From Brevundimonas sp. NIBR11 (GTDB taxonomy: Bacteria; Pseudomonadota; Alphaproteobacteria; Caulobacterales; Caulobacteraceae), in NCBI RefSeq assembly GCF_027912535.1, contig NZ_CP115465.1, forward strand, positions 2,460,001 through 2,524,000: a stretch of 64,000 bases of DNA, read 5' to 3'. A model generated the notes under the pieces. That model did not search any database and was not told the DNA's origin. It saw nothing but the letters and a program-made list of their open reading frames with translations. Below, in pieces: positions 1-9,307 of this stretch. The position numbers and the translations under genes are program-made. The first letter of the stretch is position 1, and every line of letters starts with the position of its first letter.

Positions 1-379
1 GCGTCTCGGCCATGGCCACGAAAGCGGCGGCCGTGGTGCTTTCGAACACCGTGGTCTCTACGCCCTTCACCGCCTCGATGCGGTCGAGGATGGCCGACAG
101 CTTTTCATCGGAGATCAACTCCCCCGCCAGCCGGATCCGCTCGTTGAACCGCACCAGATGCGGCGAGGTGTAGACATGGACTTTCAGCCCCGCCGCCTCC
201 GCCATCGCGCGGATGAAGGCGATGGTCGAGCCCTTGCCGTTGGTTCCGGCGACGTGAATCACCGGCGGCAGTCGGTCCTGCGGATTGCCCAGCACGGCGC
301 ACAGCGTCCGCATCCGGTCCAGCGACAGGTCGATCTTCTGCGGGTGGCGCAGACGCAGGCGTTCGGAGACGGGATCCAT
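1..379 (-). CDS. folC: Folylpolyglutamate synthase/dihydrofolate synthase, N-terminal part (cut by window edge)
   Basis: This enzyme adds glutamate to dihydropteroate and folates in the cytoplasm. About 126 codons are visible, reading MDPVSERLRLRHPQKIDLSL at the start. The ATP-binding P-loop GTNGKGST follows near residue 45, and the Mur-ligase-like stretch YTSPHLVRFNERI near residue 70; both are typical of FolC. The ATG at 379 is preceded by AAGGAG at 5-base spacing. The gene continues past base 1. It follows accD in the usual alphaproteobacterial order but is separated from it by an opposite-strand gene whose start lies only 33 bases away. Confidence 0.9.
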   Translation of the reverse strand, partial: MDPVSERLRLRHPQKIDLSLDRMRTLCAVLGNPQDRLPPVIHVAGTNGKGSTIAFIRAMAEAAGLKVHVYTSPHLVRFNERIRLAGELISDEKLSAILDRIEAVKGVETTVFESTTAAAFVAMAET

Positions 380-412
380 CGTCACTCCTTACCGACTTCC
401 CGCGTCGATGTG

Positions 413-826
413 ATGGCTTACGGTTCGCCGGTGACCGCTCGATCCGTTCTTCGCACGCTGCTCGCCATCGCTTTCGCGACGGCCGGGGGGCTTCATCTGC
501 TGTTTCCCGAACCCTTCGTCGACATCACACCCGACTGGGTTCCCATGGCGTTCGAAGTCGTGCGACTGACCGGCGTCGCAGAGATCGCCGGCGCCCTTGG
601 ACTGATGAGTCCCCGCACACGGCGTTGGGCCGCGATCGCGCTGGCGCTCTATTGCGTCTGCGTCTTCCCTGCCAACATCAACCATGCCGTCATCGACCTG
701 GACAGGGTCCGCCCCCTGCTCGGCTGGGCCTATCACGGTCCGCGTCTGCTGCTTCAGCCGGTGATCGTCTGGGCCTGTCTCTGGGCCGGCAACGTCATCG
801 CTTGGCCCTTTCGGCGGAGCGCCTAG
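413..826 (+). CDS. DoxX-like small membrane protein
   Basis: This 137-aa protein has about four hydrophobic helices: a first helix around [16 protein letters not shown], then [29 protein letters not shown], and a C-terminal helix ending in FRRSA. This pattern fits the DoxX/DoxD-like family, often linked to quinone or thiol redox in the inner membrane; the role here is unknown. No Shine-Dalgarno precedes the ATG, so it may be translated from a leaderless mRNA. The gene is wedged between accD and folC on the opposite strand. Its stop TAG shares a CTAG with the accD stop, and its start is 33 bases from the folC start. Confidence 0.7.
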   Translation: MAYGSPVTARSVLRTLLAIAFATAGGLHLLFPEPFVDITPDWVPMAFEVVRLTGVAEIAGALGLMSPRTRRWAAIALALYCVCVFPANINHAVIDLDRVRPLLGWAYHGPRLLLQPVIVWACLWAGNVIAWPFRRSA

Positions 827-1722
827 GCCGCCAGACGCTTCCCGCCCATCAGCATCGACAGCAGCTTGCCCAGGGTCTCTGGCAGGTCGGCGCGAGCGAC
901 GACGCGGTCGACCATGCCCTTCTCCTGCAGGTACTCCGACCGCTGGAAGCCCGGCGGCAGCTTCTCGCGGATGGTGGTCTCGATCACGCGCGGTCCGGCG
1001 AAGCCGATCAGGGCGCCCGGCTCGGCCAGATGGATGTCGCCCAGCATGGCGTAGCTGGCCGTCACCCCGCCGGTCGTGGGATCGGTCAGGACCACCACGT
1101 AGGGCAGTTGCGCGTCTTTCAGCTCCTGCACCGCCAGGGTCGACCGCGCCATCTGCATCAGGCTTAGCGCGCCCTCCTGCATCCGGGCGCCGCCGGCGGC
1201 GGTGAAGCAGACCAGGGGCACGCCGCGCTCGATGGCGGCGCGGGCGGCGGCGATGAAGCCTTCACCGGCGGCCATGCCCAGCGACCCGCCCATGAAGGCG
1301 AAGTCCTGCACCACGACCACGGCCTCCGTCCCGGCGATCCGGCCGAAACCGATAGACATGGCGTCCTTCGATCCGGTCGCCTTGCGCGCCGCCGACAGGC
1401 GATCGCGATAGGACTTGCCGTCCGAGAATTTCAGCGGGTCCTCGACCACGTCGGGCGAAGCGATCGGCTCATATTGCCCGTTGTCGAAGGTGTATTTCAG
1501 CCGCTGGGTCGCATTGATGCGCATGTGCCGGCCGGACGGCGTCACCCACTGGGCGGCCTCCAGGTCGGACCGGTACAGCATCTCGCCCGAATCCGGGTCC
1601 TTGACCCACAGATTGTCCGGCGTGTCGCGCCTGCTGACGATCTTGCGGACGCCGGGCGCGAACCGGCTCAGCCAGCCGCCGCGCTTTTCCTGAGGGGCCT
1701 TGGGGGGATTCTTGTCAGCCAT
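823..1722 (-). CDS. accD: Acetyl-CoA carboxylase carboxyltransferase subunit beta
   Basis: This is the beta subunit of the carboxyltransferase that moves carboxyl from biotin to acetyl-CoA, the first step of fatty acid synthesis; it works with AccA. The 299-aa length is normal. The crotonase-type core is clear, with [45 protein letters not shown] and GFAGPRVIE. Oddity: the N-terminal zinc ribbon (CX2CX15CX2C) keeps its exact spacing, but the four positions are D42, S45, T61 and G64, so no zinc-binding cysteine remains. It starts 10 bases after trpA and is probably cotranscribed with it. A GAGG motif precedes the ATG. Confidence 0.96.
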   Translation of the reverse strand: MADKNPPKAPQEKRGGWLSRFAPGVRKIVSRRDTPDNLWVKDPDSGEMLYRSDLEAAQWVTPSGRHMRINATQRLKYTFDNGQYEPIASPDVVEDPLKFSDGKSYRDRLSAARKATGSKDAMSIGFGRIAGTEAVVVVQDFAFMGGSLGMAAGEGFIAAARAAIERGVPLVCFTAAGGARMQEGALSLMQMARSTLAVQELKDAQLPYVVVLTDPTTGGVTASYAMLGDIHLAEPGALIGFAGPRVIETTIREKLPPGFQRSEYLQEKGMVDRVVARADLPETLGKLLSMLMGGKRLAA

Positions 1723-1732
1723 CGGCGTGCCT

Positions 1733-2563
1733 CTAGACGCTTTCCTTCACGCGCGCACCCCGCACCGCGTCGGCGAGCGCCTTGACCTTGGACAGAACGC
1801 GGGGGGCGGCCGGTTCGTTCGCGTCCAGAGCCGCCGCGACCTCGTCGACCAGAACAGAGCCGGCCACGACGGCGTCTGCGACGCGCGCGATCTCGGCGGC
1901 CCGCTCCGGCGTCTTGACCCCAAACCCGACCGCGACCGGCAGATTGGACGCCCTGCGCACCCGCTCGACGGCCGGAGCGACCGAGGCGGATTGCGCCTCC
2001 TTCACACCGGTCACGCCGGCGACCGAGACATAGTAGACGAAGCCTGATGTCCGCTGCGCAATCACTTCCAGACGGGCGTCGTCCGACGTTGGCGTCGCCA
2101 GCCGGATCAGCGACACCTGGGCCGCATCCAGCGCATCCGTCAGCGGATCGGCCTCCTCCGGCGGGCAATCCACGACGATGCAGCCGTCCACCCCCGCAGC
2201 CGCCGCATCGCGCGCGAAGGCTTCATAGCCATAGCTCTCGATCGGATTGAGATAGCCCATCAGGATCAGGGGGGTGTCCGCGTCGCTCGCCCGGAAGGCG
2301 GCGGCCAGATCGAGCGTGCCCTTCAGCGTCAGTCCGGCCTTCAGTCCGCGTAAAGCCGCCCGCTGGATCGGCGGCCCCTCGGCCATCGGGTCCGAGAAGG
2401 GGAAGCCCAGTTCGATGATGTCGGTCCCCGCGCCCGGCAGACCGCGCAGGATCTCCAGCGCGTCCTCACGTGAGGGGTCTCCGGCCATGACATAGGCCAC
2501 GAACCCGGCCCGGCCCTCGGCCTTGAGTGCGGCGAAACGGGCGTCGATGCGGGCCGTGGTCAC
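1733..2563 (-). CDS. trpA: Tryptophan synthase alpha chain
   Basis: TrpA cleaves indole-3-glycerol phosphate to indole and glyceraldehyde 3-phosphate, and channels indole to TrpB. It has 276 aa. The catalytic Glu is E51 in [10 protein letters not shown]. The position equivalent to E. coli Asp60 is Glu (MAEGP, E62), a conservative change. The phosphate loop appears in [13 protein letters not shown] and VVAGSVLVD. The GTG start at 2563 overlaps the upstream stop as GTGA, which fits translational coupling; longer in-frame extensions upstream would run into that gene. Confidence 0.95.
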   Translation of the reverse strand: MTTARIDARFAALKAEGRAGFVAYVMAGDPSREDALEILRGLPGAGTDIIELGFPFSDPMAEGPPIQRAALRGLKAGLTLKGTLDLAAAFRASDADTPLILMGYLNPIESYGYEAFARDAAAAGVDGCIVVDCPPEEADPLTDALDAAQVSLIRLATPTSDDARLEVIAQRTSGFVYYVSVAGVTGVKEAQSASVAPAVERVRRASNLPVAVGFGVKTPERAAEIARVADAVVAGSVLVDEVAAALDANEPAAPRVLSKVKALADAVRGARVKESV

Positions 2564-2991
2564 TGCGGCGCCGCCGGCGTGGTCGTGGGGGCGGCCTGAG
2601 CCGCGCAGACGTTGCCCGGAATGGCGGCCATGGCGAGATAGGCCGGGGCCGCGGGGGCGCTGATGTTGTCGTTTCCAGCGAAGGCCATGACCTGGAAGCC
2701 GTCGCAGCCGCCCTCGGCCCGACGCCGCACATAGATGACCCGGTTGTCCCCGCCGTCGGCGGCGATCCAGCCCTGGCGCGCGAAATCGGCGGTCAGGACA
2801 TCGACCGTCGATTCGATCCCGGCCTGGGTGGTGGCAAGACAGGTCGCCCGGCTCGCCAGGGGCGGCCGCCCGCCGCACGTCGGATCCGCGGTCACGCCCT
2901 CGATCGTCGGCACCTCGACCTGCAGCGGCAGGGGCGCCGGGGTCACCGTCTGGATCAGGGCCGCGCCGATCAGGCTCGCAAACATCGTCAT
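2560..2991 (-). CDS. Small exported protein of unknown function between trpB and trpA
   Basis: This is a 143-aa protein I do not recognise. It starts MTMFASLIGAALIQTVTPAP, a short hydrophobic N-terminus that looks like a weak signal peptide. Four to five cysteines (CGG, ATCLATT, GGCDGF, NVCAAQ) could form disulfides in the periplasm. The C-terminus is rich in Ala, Pro and Thr. It begins 2 bases after the trpB stop and its TGA overlaps the trpA GTG by 4 bases, so it is firmly embedded in the trp operon. A second ATG at 2985 is an alternative start. Nothing in it points to tryptophan synthesis. Confidence 0.7.
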   Translation of the reverse strand: MTMFASLIGAALIQTVTPAPLPLQVEVPTIEGVTADPTCGGRPPLASRATCLATTQAGIESTVDVLTADFARQGWIAADGGDNRVIYVRRRAEGGCDGFQVMAFAGNDNISAPAAPAYLAMAAIPGNVCAAQAAPTTTPAAPQ

Positions 2992-2993
2992 TC

Positions 2994-4208
2994 CTAAAGC
3001 TCCACGCCCAGATGCTTCGCCACGGCGAAGATGTCCTTGTCGCCCCGCCCGCACATATTGAGCACCACGTCGCCGCCCTTGCCGACCTCGTGAGCGATCT
3101 CGCCGATGCGCGCCAGGGCGTGGCTGGGCTCCAGGGCCGGGATGATCCCCTCCAGCTTCGAGCACAGCTGGAAGGCTTCGAGCGCCTCCGCATCCGTAGC
3201 CGTGCGATACTCAGCCCGACCGATGTCCTTCAGCCAGGCGTGCTCCGGCCCGATGCCCGGATAGTCGAGGCCGGCCGAGATCGAATGGCCTTCCACGATC
3301 TGCCCGTCGGCGTCCTGCAGCAGATAGGTGCGGTTGCCGTGCAGCACGCCCGGCCGACCGCCCTGGATCGAGGCCGCATGGTCCGGGCCGTCCAGCCCGC
3401 GTCCCGCCGCCTCGATCCCGATCATCCGAACGCCCGCATCGTCGATGAAGGGGTGGAACAGGCCGATGGCGTTCGATCCGCCGCCGATGGCCGCGACCAC
3501 CGCGTCCGGCAGCTTTTCCTTGCGGGCGAGCATCTGGATGCGCGTCTCCTTGCCGATCACCGACTGGAAGTCGCGCACCATGGCCGGATAGGGGTGCGGC
3601 CCCGCCGCCGTGCCGATCAGATAGTAGGTGTCCTCGACGTTGGTGACCCAGTCACGCATCGCCTCGTTCATCGCGTCCTTCAGCGTGCCGCGGCCCGAGG
3701 TCACCGGCACCACTTCGGCGCCGAGCAGCTTCATGCGGAAGACGTTCGGCGACTGCCGCTCGACGTCCGTCGCGCCCATGTACACGACGCATTGCAGGCC
3801 GAAGCGGGCGCAGACGGTCGCCGTCGCCACCCCGTGCTGGCCAGCGCCTGTTTCGGCGATAATGCGCTTCTTGCCCATCCGCATGGCGACCAGGATCTGG
3901 CCCATGCAGTTGTTGATCTTGTGCGCGCCCGTGTGGTTCAGCTCGTCGCGCTTGAACCAGATGTCCGCCCCGCCGTGGTGCGCCGACAGCCGTTCGGCGT
4001 GATACAGCGGGCTCGGCCGCCCGACGTAGTGGGTCAGATAGTCGTCCAACTCGGCCTGGAAGCTCGGATCGGCCTTGGCCGCCTCGTAAGCGTCGTTCAG
4101 CTCCAGAACGAGCGGCATCAGGGTCTCGGCCACGAACCGCCCGCCGTAGGGACCGAAACGGCCCTCCGCGTCCGGCATGGAATAGGTATTGGGAAGGATG
4201 GCGTTCAC
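2994..4208 (-). CDS. trpB: Tryptophan synthase beta chain
   Basis: TrpB is the PLP enzyme that condenses indole with serine to give tryptophan in the alpha2beta2 complex. It has 404 aa, close to the family norm. The PLP lysine is in HTGAHKINN, the phosphate-binding loop is GGGSNAIG, and the catalytic Glu lies in [13 protein letters not shown]. The start codon is GTG at 4208; an ATG 10 codons later ([13 protein letters not shown]) is possible but would drop part of the usual N-terminus. It lies 50 bases downstream of trpF. Confidence 0.97.
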   Translation of the reverse strand: MNAILPNTYSMPDAEGRFGPYGGRFVAETLMPLVLELNDAYEAAKADPSFQAELDDYLTHYVGRPSPLYHAERLSAHHGGADIWFKRDELNHTGAHKINNCMGQILVAMRMGKKRIIAETGAGQHGVATATVCARFGLQCVVYMGATDVERQSPNVFRMKLLGAEVVPVTSGRGTLKDAMNEAMRDWVTNVEDTYYLIGTAAGPHPYPAMVRDFQSVIGKETRIQMLARKEKLPDAVVAAIGGGSNAIGLFHPFIDDAGVRMIGIEAAGRGLDGPDHAASIQGGRPGVLHGNRTYLLQDADGQIVEGHSISAGLDYPGIGPEHAWLKDIGRAEYRTATDAEALEAFQLCSKLEGIIPALEPSHALARIGEIAHEVGKGGDVVLNMCGRGDKDIFAVAKHLGVEL

Positions 4209-4258
4209 AGGTCAGCTTTCACGCAGGCGTACGCCCGAAATACGGCCGGGCGGGTCGT

Positions 4259-4891
4259 TCAGACGACGGCCTTCAGAAAGGCCGCGATCCGGGCCGCGTC
4301 CTTAACACCCGGCGCGCTTTCGACGCCAGAGGACACGTCCAGCAGGGGCGCCCCCGAAATCCGCGCCGCCTCGGCCGCATTGTCCGGCGTCAGGCCGCCC
4401 GCCAGGAACCACGGCTTCCGGAATGTCCGCCCGGCCAGCATCGACCAGTCGAAGGACGCCCCCACCCCGCCGGGCAGGACCGATCCTTCCGGCGGTTTCG
4501 CGTCGAACATCAGATGCTCGACATGATCCTCCCAGTCCGCGACCGCCTCGAGATCCTCGGCTGTCCGCACCGACAGCACCTTGAAGATCCCCGCCCCGGT
4601 CAGGGTCCGCACTTGGTGCGCACGCGCCACCGTCTCGCGCCCATGCAACTGCACGAAGTCCGGTCTTAGATGCGCCCCGATCCGGCTCAGCAGATCGTCG
4701 TCCGCATCCACCGTCACCGCCACGATGCCCGCCCGTCCCCGCGCCCGCTCGAACATGGGCCGCGCGTCCTCAGGCGAGATGTTCCGGGGACTTTTGGCGA
4801 AGAAGACAGCGCCGACGAACGCCGCGCCGTGGTCCAGCGTCACGTCCAGCGTCTCGGGTGTCGTCAGGCCGCAGATCTTGGCGCGGGTCAC
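4259..4891 (-). CDS. trpF: Phosphoribosylanthranilate isomerase
   Basis: TrpF converts phosphoribosylanthranilate to CdRP, the step before indole-glycerol-phosphate synthase. The 210-aa TIM barrel has the catalytic cysteine in AKICGLT near residue 7 and the catalytic Asp in LMFDAKPP. The phosphate loop is FLAGGLTPDNAAEA with LLDVSSGVE. The GTG start at 4891 overlaps the pseudouridine synthase stop as GTGA, so it is coupled to an rRNA/RNA modification gene and not to other trp genes on its 5' side. Confidence 0.96.
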   Translation of the reverse strand: MTRAKICGLTTPETLDVTLDHGAAFVGAVFFAKSPRNISPEDARPMFERARGRAGIVAVTVDADDDLLSRIGAHLRPDFVQLHGRETVARAHQVRTLTGAGIFKVLSVRTAEDLEAVADWEDHVEHLMFDAKPPEGSVLPGGVGASFDWSMLAGRTFRKPWFLAGGLTPDNAAEAARISGAPLLDVSSGVESAPGVKDAARIAAFLKAVV

Positions 4892-5619
4892 TGGAAGATC
4901 GCCTCGATCTCCGCCGCCGTCGCCAGCCGCCAGTCCCCCGGCGCCAGGTCGTCCGGCAGAGCCAGTCCCCCCACCCGTTCGCGGTGCAGGGCCTCGACGT
5001 GGTTGCCCACGGCGGCGAACATCCGCCGCACCATGTGATAGCGGCCCTCGGTGACCGTCAGCCGAGCCTCGGTCGGCGACAGCGTCTCCAGCGACGCCGG
5101 CGCCAACGGCTTGTCCTCGCCCTCCAGCACCAGCCCGCCCGCCTCGAACAGCGGGCCCTCGGTCCCGACCAGCGGCCTTGCGAGCGTGGCCCGATAGACC
5201 TTGGCCACATGGCGCTTGGGCGAGATCACCCGGTGGAGCAGGTCGCCATCGTCGGTGAGCAGCAGCAGCCCCGACGTTTCCTTGTCCAGCCGCCCGATGG
5301 TCGAGATGGCCGGATCGCGCCGACGCCACCGTTCGGGCAAAACGTCATAGACCAGCGCCCCGTCCTCCTTGTGCGAACAGGTCATGCCCAGCGGCTTGTT
5401 CAGCATCAGCACCAGCCCCGCCGGCGGATCCAGCGGACGCCCGTCGATCCGCATCCGCTCGGTCAAGTCCGCCGTCACCCCGATCCGCTTGGACACATCG
5501 GTCAGATCGACGCCGTCCAGCACGATCCCTCCGACCTTGCCCAGCCGCGCGATCTCGCTCCGCGAGCCATAACCCATCGACCCCAGCAGCTTGTCGACCC
5601 GAGCCGTCGATGTCTTCAC
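4888..5619 (-). CDS. RsuA-family pseudouridine synthase
   Basis: This enzyme isomerises uridine in structured RNA, probably 16S or 23S rRNA. It has 243 aa with an S4-like RNA-binding N-terminus (residues 1-60), then LNKPLGMTCSHKED and the signature GRLDKETSGLLLLT, which carries the catalytic Asp. Near the C-terminus, EGRYHMVRRMFAAVGNHV is the conserved RsuA/RluB/E/F helix. The family does not fix which uridine is the target. The start is GTG at 5619, overlapping the preceding methyltransferase stop by 4 bases. Confidence 0.9.
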   Translation of the reverse strand: MKTSTARVDKLLGSMGYGSRSEIARLGKVGGIVLDGVDLTDVSKRIGVTADLTERMRIDGRPLDPPAGLVLMLNKPLGMTCSHKEDGALVYDVLPERWRRRDPAISTIGRLDKETSGLLLLTDDGDLLHRVISPKRHVAKVYRATLARPLVGTEGPLFEAGGLVLEGEDKPLAPASLETLSPTEARLTVTEGRYHMVRRMFAAVGNHVEALHRERVGGLALPDDLAPGDWRLATAAEIEAIFQ

Positions 5620-6515
5620 TTCACCGCCTCGAACAGCTTGTATCCGCCGCCGTCGCCCATCGGCGTGACCCGTTTGAAAGCGGTGTTCAGCTCGGCCTCA
5701 TAGGGCAGGTGCCGGTTGGCCACGAGCCACAACGTCCCGCCCTTCTTCAGCATCTCGGCGGCCTTCCTGATGAAGGCTTGCCCCAGGCGCCGGTCCTCGG
5801 CGCCGCCGTCATGGAAGGGCGGGTTCGAGACGATGAAGTCGAGATCGCCCGCCGCTTCGATGGTTCGCACGTCGGCCCACTCGAACGACACACGCGCCTC
5901 CTCGACATTCTTGCGCGCCGCCTCGATCGCCCGGCGATCCAGATCGATCAGCCGCAGCGAGGTCACGGCTTCCGACTTCAGGACCACCGTCGCCAGCGCC
6001 CCGTAGCCGCACCCCAGATCGGCCCCCACGCCCTTCAGCATCGGCATATGCTCCGCCAGTTGCGCCGACCCGGCGTCGATCCGGTCCCAGGCGAACACGC
6101 CCGGCTGCGACCAGGCTTCCAGCCCCGGCACGACCTGCATCGCGCCGGCCGCGGTGGCGGCCTCCAGCCCCGTTTCGTTCCCGGTCTTGATCACCACGCA
6201 GCGGCGATGGTGCGCCTTGGCCGTCTCGCCGACCTCCAGTCCGAACGCCGTCAGCTCCTTTTTCAGCCGCGACCCGCCCCTGTCCTTGGGCGCCATGACG
6301 TCCAGCCGCCCGCCGACCTTCAGCGCCCGCAGCGCCTGCGCCAGCGTATAGCGCCGCTCCAGCACGCCAGGCGGCGCATAGACCATGGCGGCCTCGACCG
6401 ACCCATCGGCCAGGCTTTCCAGCGCTGTCGAGCCGGGGATTTGCGGAGAGGTCTGGATCGCCGCGCCCGGCGGATCGAAGACCAGCGGCGGGCGGCCGTA
6501 AAGGATGGAGGTCAA
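5616..6515 (-). CDS. RsmC-like N2-guanine rRNA methyltransferase
   Basis: This is a 299-aa class I SAM methyltransferase with the two-domain layout of RsmC/RlmG. The N-terminal half is a degenerate methyltransferase-like domain ([10 protein letters not shown]). The C-terminal half has the SAM loop [11 protein letters not shown] and the base-amino methylation motif [10 protein letters not shown]. RsmC enzymes methylate a guanine N2 in 16S rRNA, and the adjacent pseudouridine synthase fits an RNA-modification pair. The best start is TTG at 6515, which overlaps the phaA stop as TTGA; there is no upstream in-frame ATG outside phaA. Confidence 0.85.
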   Translation of the reverse strand: MTSILYGRPPLVFDPPGAAIQTSPQIPGSTALESLADGSVEAAMVYAPPGVLERRYTLAQALRALKVGGRLDVMAPKDRGGSRLKKELTAFGLEVGETAKAHHRRCVVIKTGNETGLEAATAAGAMQVVPGLEAWSQPGVFAWDRIDAGSAQLAEHMPMLKGVGADLGCGYGALATVVLKSEAVTSLRLIDLDRRAIEAARKNVEEARVSFEWADVRTIEAAGDLDFIVSNPPFHDGGAEDRRLGQAFIRKAAEMLKKGGTLWLVANRHLPYEAELNTAFKRVTPMGDGGGYKLFEAVK

Positions 6516-7687
6516 GCGCGTTCCACGCACATCGCCACGCCCATGCCGCCGCCGATGCACAGGGTCGCCAGACCTTTCGTCAGACCCTCGCGCTTCAGCT
6601 CGTGCAGCAGGGTCGTCAGAATGCGCGCGCCCGAAGCTCCGATGGGGTGGCCGATGGCGATGGCGCCGCCGTTGACGTTCACCTTGGCGGGGTCCAGCCC
6701 CAGTTCCTTGAGCACGCACAGGCTCTGGGCGGCGAAAGCCTCGTTGGACTCGATGCGGTCCAGATCGGCGACGGTCCAGCCCGCCTTCTCCAGCGCCTTC
6801 TTCGAGGCCGGGATCGGCCCCGTGCCCATCACCGCCGGATCGACGCCCGCCGTGGCCCAGGACCGGATGGTCGCCAGCGGCTCCAGCCCGCGCGCCTTAG
6901 CCTCATCGGCCGACATCAGGACCAGCGCCGCCGCCCCGTCGTTGAGGCCCGAGGCATTGGCCGCCGTCACCGACCCGTCCTTGGTGAAGGCCGGACGCAG
7001 CTTCTCCATCGAGTCCAGGGTCGCGCCGTGGCGGATGTATTCGTCCTTGTCGACGGTCACGTCGCCCTTCTTGCCGGCGATCACCACCGGCACGATCTCT
7101 TCGTCGAACTTGCCGGCCTTCTGCGCCGCCTCGGCCTTGTGCTGGCTGGCCAGGGCGAAGGCGTCCTGCGCGGCGCGGCTGATCTCGAACCGGGTCGCGA
7201 TGTTCTCGGCCGTCTGACCCATGTGATAGCCGTTGAAGGCATCCCACAAGCCGTCCTTGATCATGGTGTCGGTCAGGGAGATGTCGCCCATCTTCTGGCC
7301 GCCACGCAGGTACTGGGCGTGGGGCGCCAGGCTCATCGACTCCTGACCGCCGGCGACGATCACCTTGGCGTCGCCCAGAGCGATCTGCTGATAGCCGAGC
7401 GCCACGGCGCGCAGGCCCGAGCCGCAAATCTGGTTCAGACTCCAGGCCGGGGTCTCCTTGGGAATGCCTGCCCCCATCGAAGCCTGACGCGCCGGCCCCT
7501 GTCCGGCCGCCGCCTGCAGCACATGGCCCAGGATGACCTCGTCGACATCGGCCGGAGCCACGCCCGCCCGCTCCAGCGCCGCCTTGATGGCGATCTCACC
7601 CAGCTTCGAGGCAGGCAGGCTGCTGAGGCCGCCCAGGAAGGACCCAACGGGGGTGCGGGCGGCGGAGACGATGACGACATCAGTCAT
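6512..7687 (-). CDS. phaA: Acetyl-CoA acetyltransferase (beta-ketothiolase)
   Basis: This thiolase condenses two acetyl-CoA to acetoacetyl-CoA, the first step of polyhydroxybutyrate synthesis, or runs in reverse for degradation. It has 391 aa, the standard length. The nucleophilic cysteine is in [10 protein letters not shown] near residue 88; the His is in [11 protein letters not shown] and the second cysteine in [17 protein letters not shown] precedes the ATG. It heads a minus-strand run reaching accD. phaR, a PHB regulator, lies about 1 kb away on the other strand, which supports the PHB assignment over a purely degradative role. Confidence 0.93.
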   Translation of the reverse strand: MTDVVIVSAARTPVGSFLGGLSSLPASKLGEIAIKAALERAGVAPADVDEVILGHVLQAAAGQGPARQASMGAGIPKETPAWSLNQICGSGLRAVALGYQQIALGDAKVIVAGGQESMSLAPHAQYLRGGQKMGDISLTDTMIKDGLWDAFNGYHMGQTAENIATRFEISRAAQDAFALASQHKAEAAQKAGKFDEEIVPVVIAGKKGDVTVDKDEYIRHGATLDSMEKLRPAFTKDGSVTAANASGLNDGAAALVLMSADEAKARGLEPLATIRSWATAGVDPAVMGTGPIPASKKALEKAGWTVADLDRIESNEAFAAQSLCVLKELGLDPAKVNVNGGAIAIGHPIGASGARILTTLLHELKREGLTKGLATLCIGGGMGVAMCVERA

Positions 7688-7868
7688 GAGGCGATCCTTG
7701 CTCGGGTCTCAACGGCGGGGAGCACCGTTAGGCCGCTGGAAACTTTGCGTGGCGTTTCTGCCGCATCCGAGCGCCTTCGTCACGTCCGCAGGTCCTGTTC
7801 AGCGGAAAGTCATCCCCGGTCGCCAGTATCGAGGGAACGACAGGCAGAAGAGCCGAGTTTGTGGGACC

Positions 7869-8579
7869 ATGCTGAACACCCTGAAGCGCCACGCCCAACG
7901 AATTTGCACCCCGGATCAGATCGATCTGGAGGAGCACTATCAGTCGCCGGCGGAACACACGGCCGATCTGGTCGTCCACGTGGTGGGCCTGACCCTGGCC
8001 GCCGTCGGCGGTGTCGTCCTGGCCGTCCTCTCGGCCTTCTATGCCGGGTTCGGAGCCATCTTCGCCACGGCGATCTACGCGCTCTGCCTGATCGCCATGC
8101 TGACCTGTTCGACCATCTACAACCTGACCCGGCCCTGCGCGGCCCGTCCGGTGCTGCGTCGACTGGACGAGGCCGCCATCTTCCTGATGATCGCAGGCTC
8201 CTACACCCCCTTCACGACCCAGAGGTTCGAGGGTGGGTGGTCGATCGGTTTCACCCTGGTGGTCTGGTCCATCGCCTTCGCGGGCGTGGCGGCGAAACTG
8301 GTGGCGCCGCGCATCTCCGACGCCTTCTGGAGCGGAGTCTATGTCCTGTTCGGCTGGCTGGCGGTGCTGGCGCTCAAGCCCATGATCGACACCGTCCATC
8401 CGATCGCGCTCGGCCTTCTGGTTCTGGGCGGCCTAATCTACACCGCCGGCGTCTTCTTCTTCATCTCACCGAAGCTGAAGTACCGCCGCGCCATCTGGCA
8501 TGGCTTCGTGGTGGCGGGCGCGGGGGTCCACTGGGCCGCCGTTCTCGTCGGGGTCGTGCTCGCTCCGAACATGGCCTGA
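7869..8579 (+). CDS. Hemolysin III / PAQR-like (CREST) membrane protein
   Basis: This is a 236-aa integral membrane protein with about seven helices. It has the family hallmarks IAGSYTPF and, near the C-terminus, WHGFVVAGAGVHWA, which supplies the HxxxH-like pair of the CREST superfamily. An Asp is present in LRRLDEAAIF. The usual S..YH motif in helix two reads STIYNL, so the first conserved His is Asn. Many bacterial members have no proven haemolytic role. The ATG at 7869 fits the family N-terminus. It is divergent from phaA, with 181 bases between starts. Confidence 0.85.
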   Translation: MLNTLKRHAQRICTPDQIDLEEHYQSPAEHTADLVVHVVGLTLAAVGGVVLAVLSAFYAGFGAIFATAIYALCLIAMLTCSTIYNLTRPCAARPVLRRLDEAAIFLMIAGSYTPFTTQRFEGGWSIGFTLVVWSIAFAGVAAKLVAPRISDAFWSGVYVLFGWLAVLALKPMIDTVHPIALGLLVLGGLIYTAGVFFFISPKLKYRRAIWHGFVVAGAGVHWAAVLVGVVLAPNMA

Positions 8580-8653
8580 CACGAAAGCGTAACACCACTG
8601 GCGCCCGGCTTCGCAGTGCGGGATAACAACCGCATAGCAACAAGGACACTCCA

Positions 8654-9307
8654 GTGGCCGACACCCATACCCAGGGCGGAAAGACCAGGTCCGGCGAGCC
8701 GGTGGTCATCAAGAAATACGCGAACCGCAGGCTCTACAACACCTCAACCTCGACCTACGTCACCCTCGAGGACCTGGCCAAGATGGTGCGGGAGAACGTC
8801 GACTTCGTCGTCTTCGACGCCAAGACCAACGAGGAGCTGACCCGTCAGATCCTGACCCAGATCATCTTCGAGGAAGAGAGCCGCGGCCAGGCCCTTCTGC
8901 CCGTCCAGTTCCTGCGTCAGCTGATCGGCTTTTACGGCGGCCATATGGAAGGCGTCCTGCCGTCCTATCTGGAGATGTCGCTGGAAAACTTCTCACGCCA
9001 GCAGGAGCAGTTCCGCGACCAGATGACCAAGGTCATGGGCGCCAATCCGGCCGCCGGCATGATGGGAACGAGCTTCCTGGAGGCCGCCACCAAGCAGAAC
9101 ATGGCCATGTTCCAGAACGCCATGAAGATGTTCCCGGCCTTCGCCTACGGCCGCACCGACGGGGAAACCTCGGCGCACCCCGCCTCCCCGGCCCAGCCTG
9201 CGGCCGCCGCCGACCCGGCCCTGGACGAGATGCGTCGTCAGATGGACGAGATGCGCGCCCAGATCGATCGCCTCGCGGGCGCGCCCCCCGCCGCCGACAA
9301 GCCGTGA
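8654..9307 (+). CDS. phaR: Polyhydroxyalkanoate synthesis repressor
   Basis: PhaR binds PHB granules and DNA and represses phasin and PHB genes. The 217-aa protein has the conserved DNA-binding region IKKYANRRLYNTSTSTYVTL at residues 19-38, followed by the PHB accumulation regulatory domain (QILTQIIFEEES, LPVQFLRQLIGFYG). A low-complexity Ala/Pro tail ends in a short coiled coil, DEMRRQMDEMRAQIDRL. The GTG start is preceded by AAGGA. Its stop overlaps the next gene's GTG by 4 bases. Confidence 0.93.
   Translation: MADTHTQGGKTRSGEPVVIKKYANRRLYNTSTSTYVTLEDLAKMVRENVDFVVFDAKTNEELTRQILTQIIFEEESRGQALLPVQFLRQLIGFYGGHMEGVLPSYLEMSLENFSRQQEQFRDQMTKVMGANPAAGMMGTSFLEAATKQNMAMFQNAMKMFPAFAYGRTDGETSAHPASPAQPAAAADPALDEMRRQMDEMRAQIDRLAGAPPAADKP

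Noticed and set aside
3012-4526. 504-codon open frame opposite trpB and trpF
   Set aside because: Antisense shadow across two well-identified genes.
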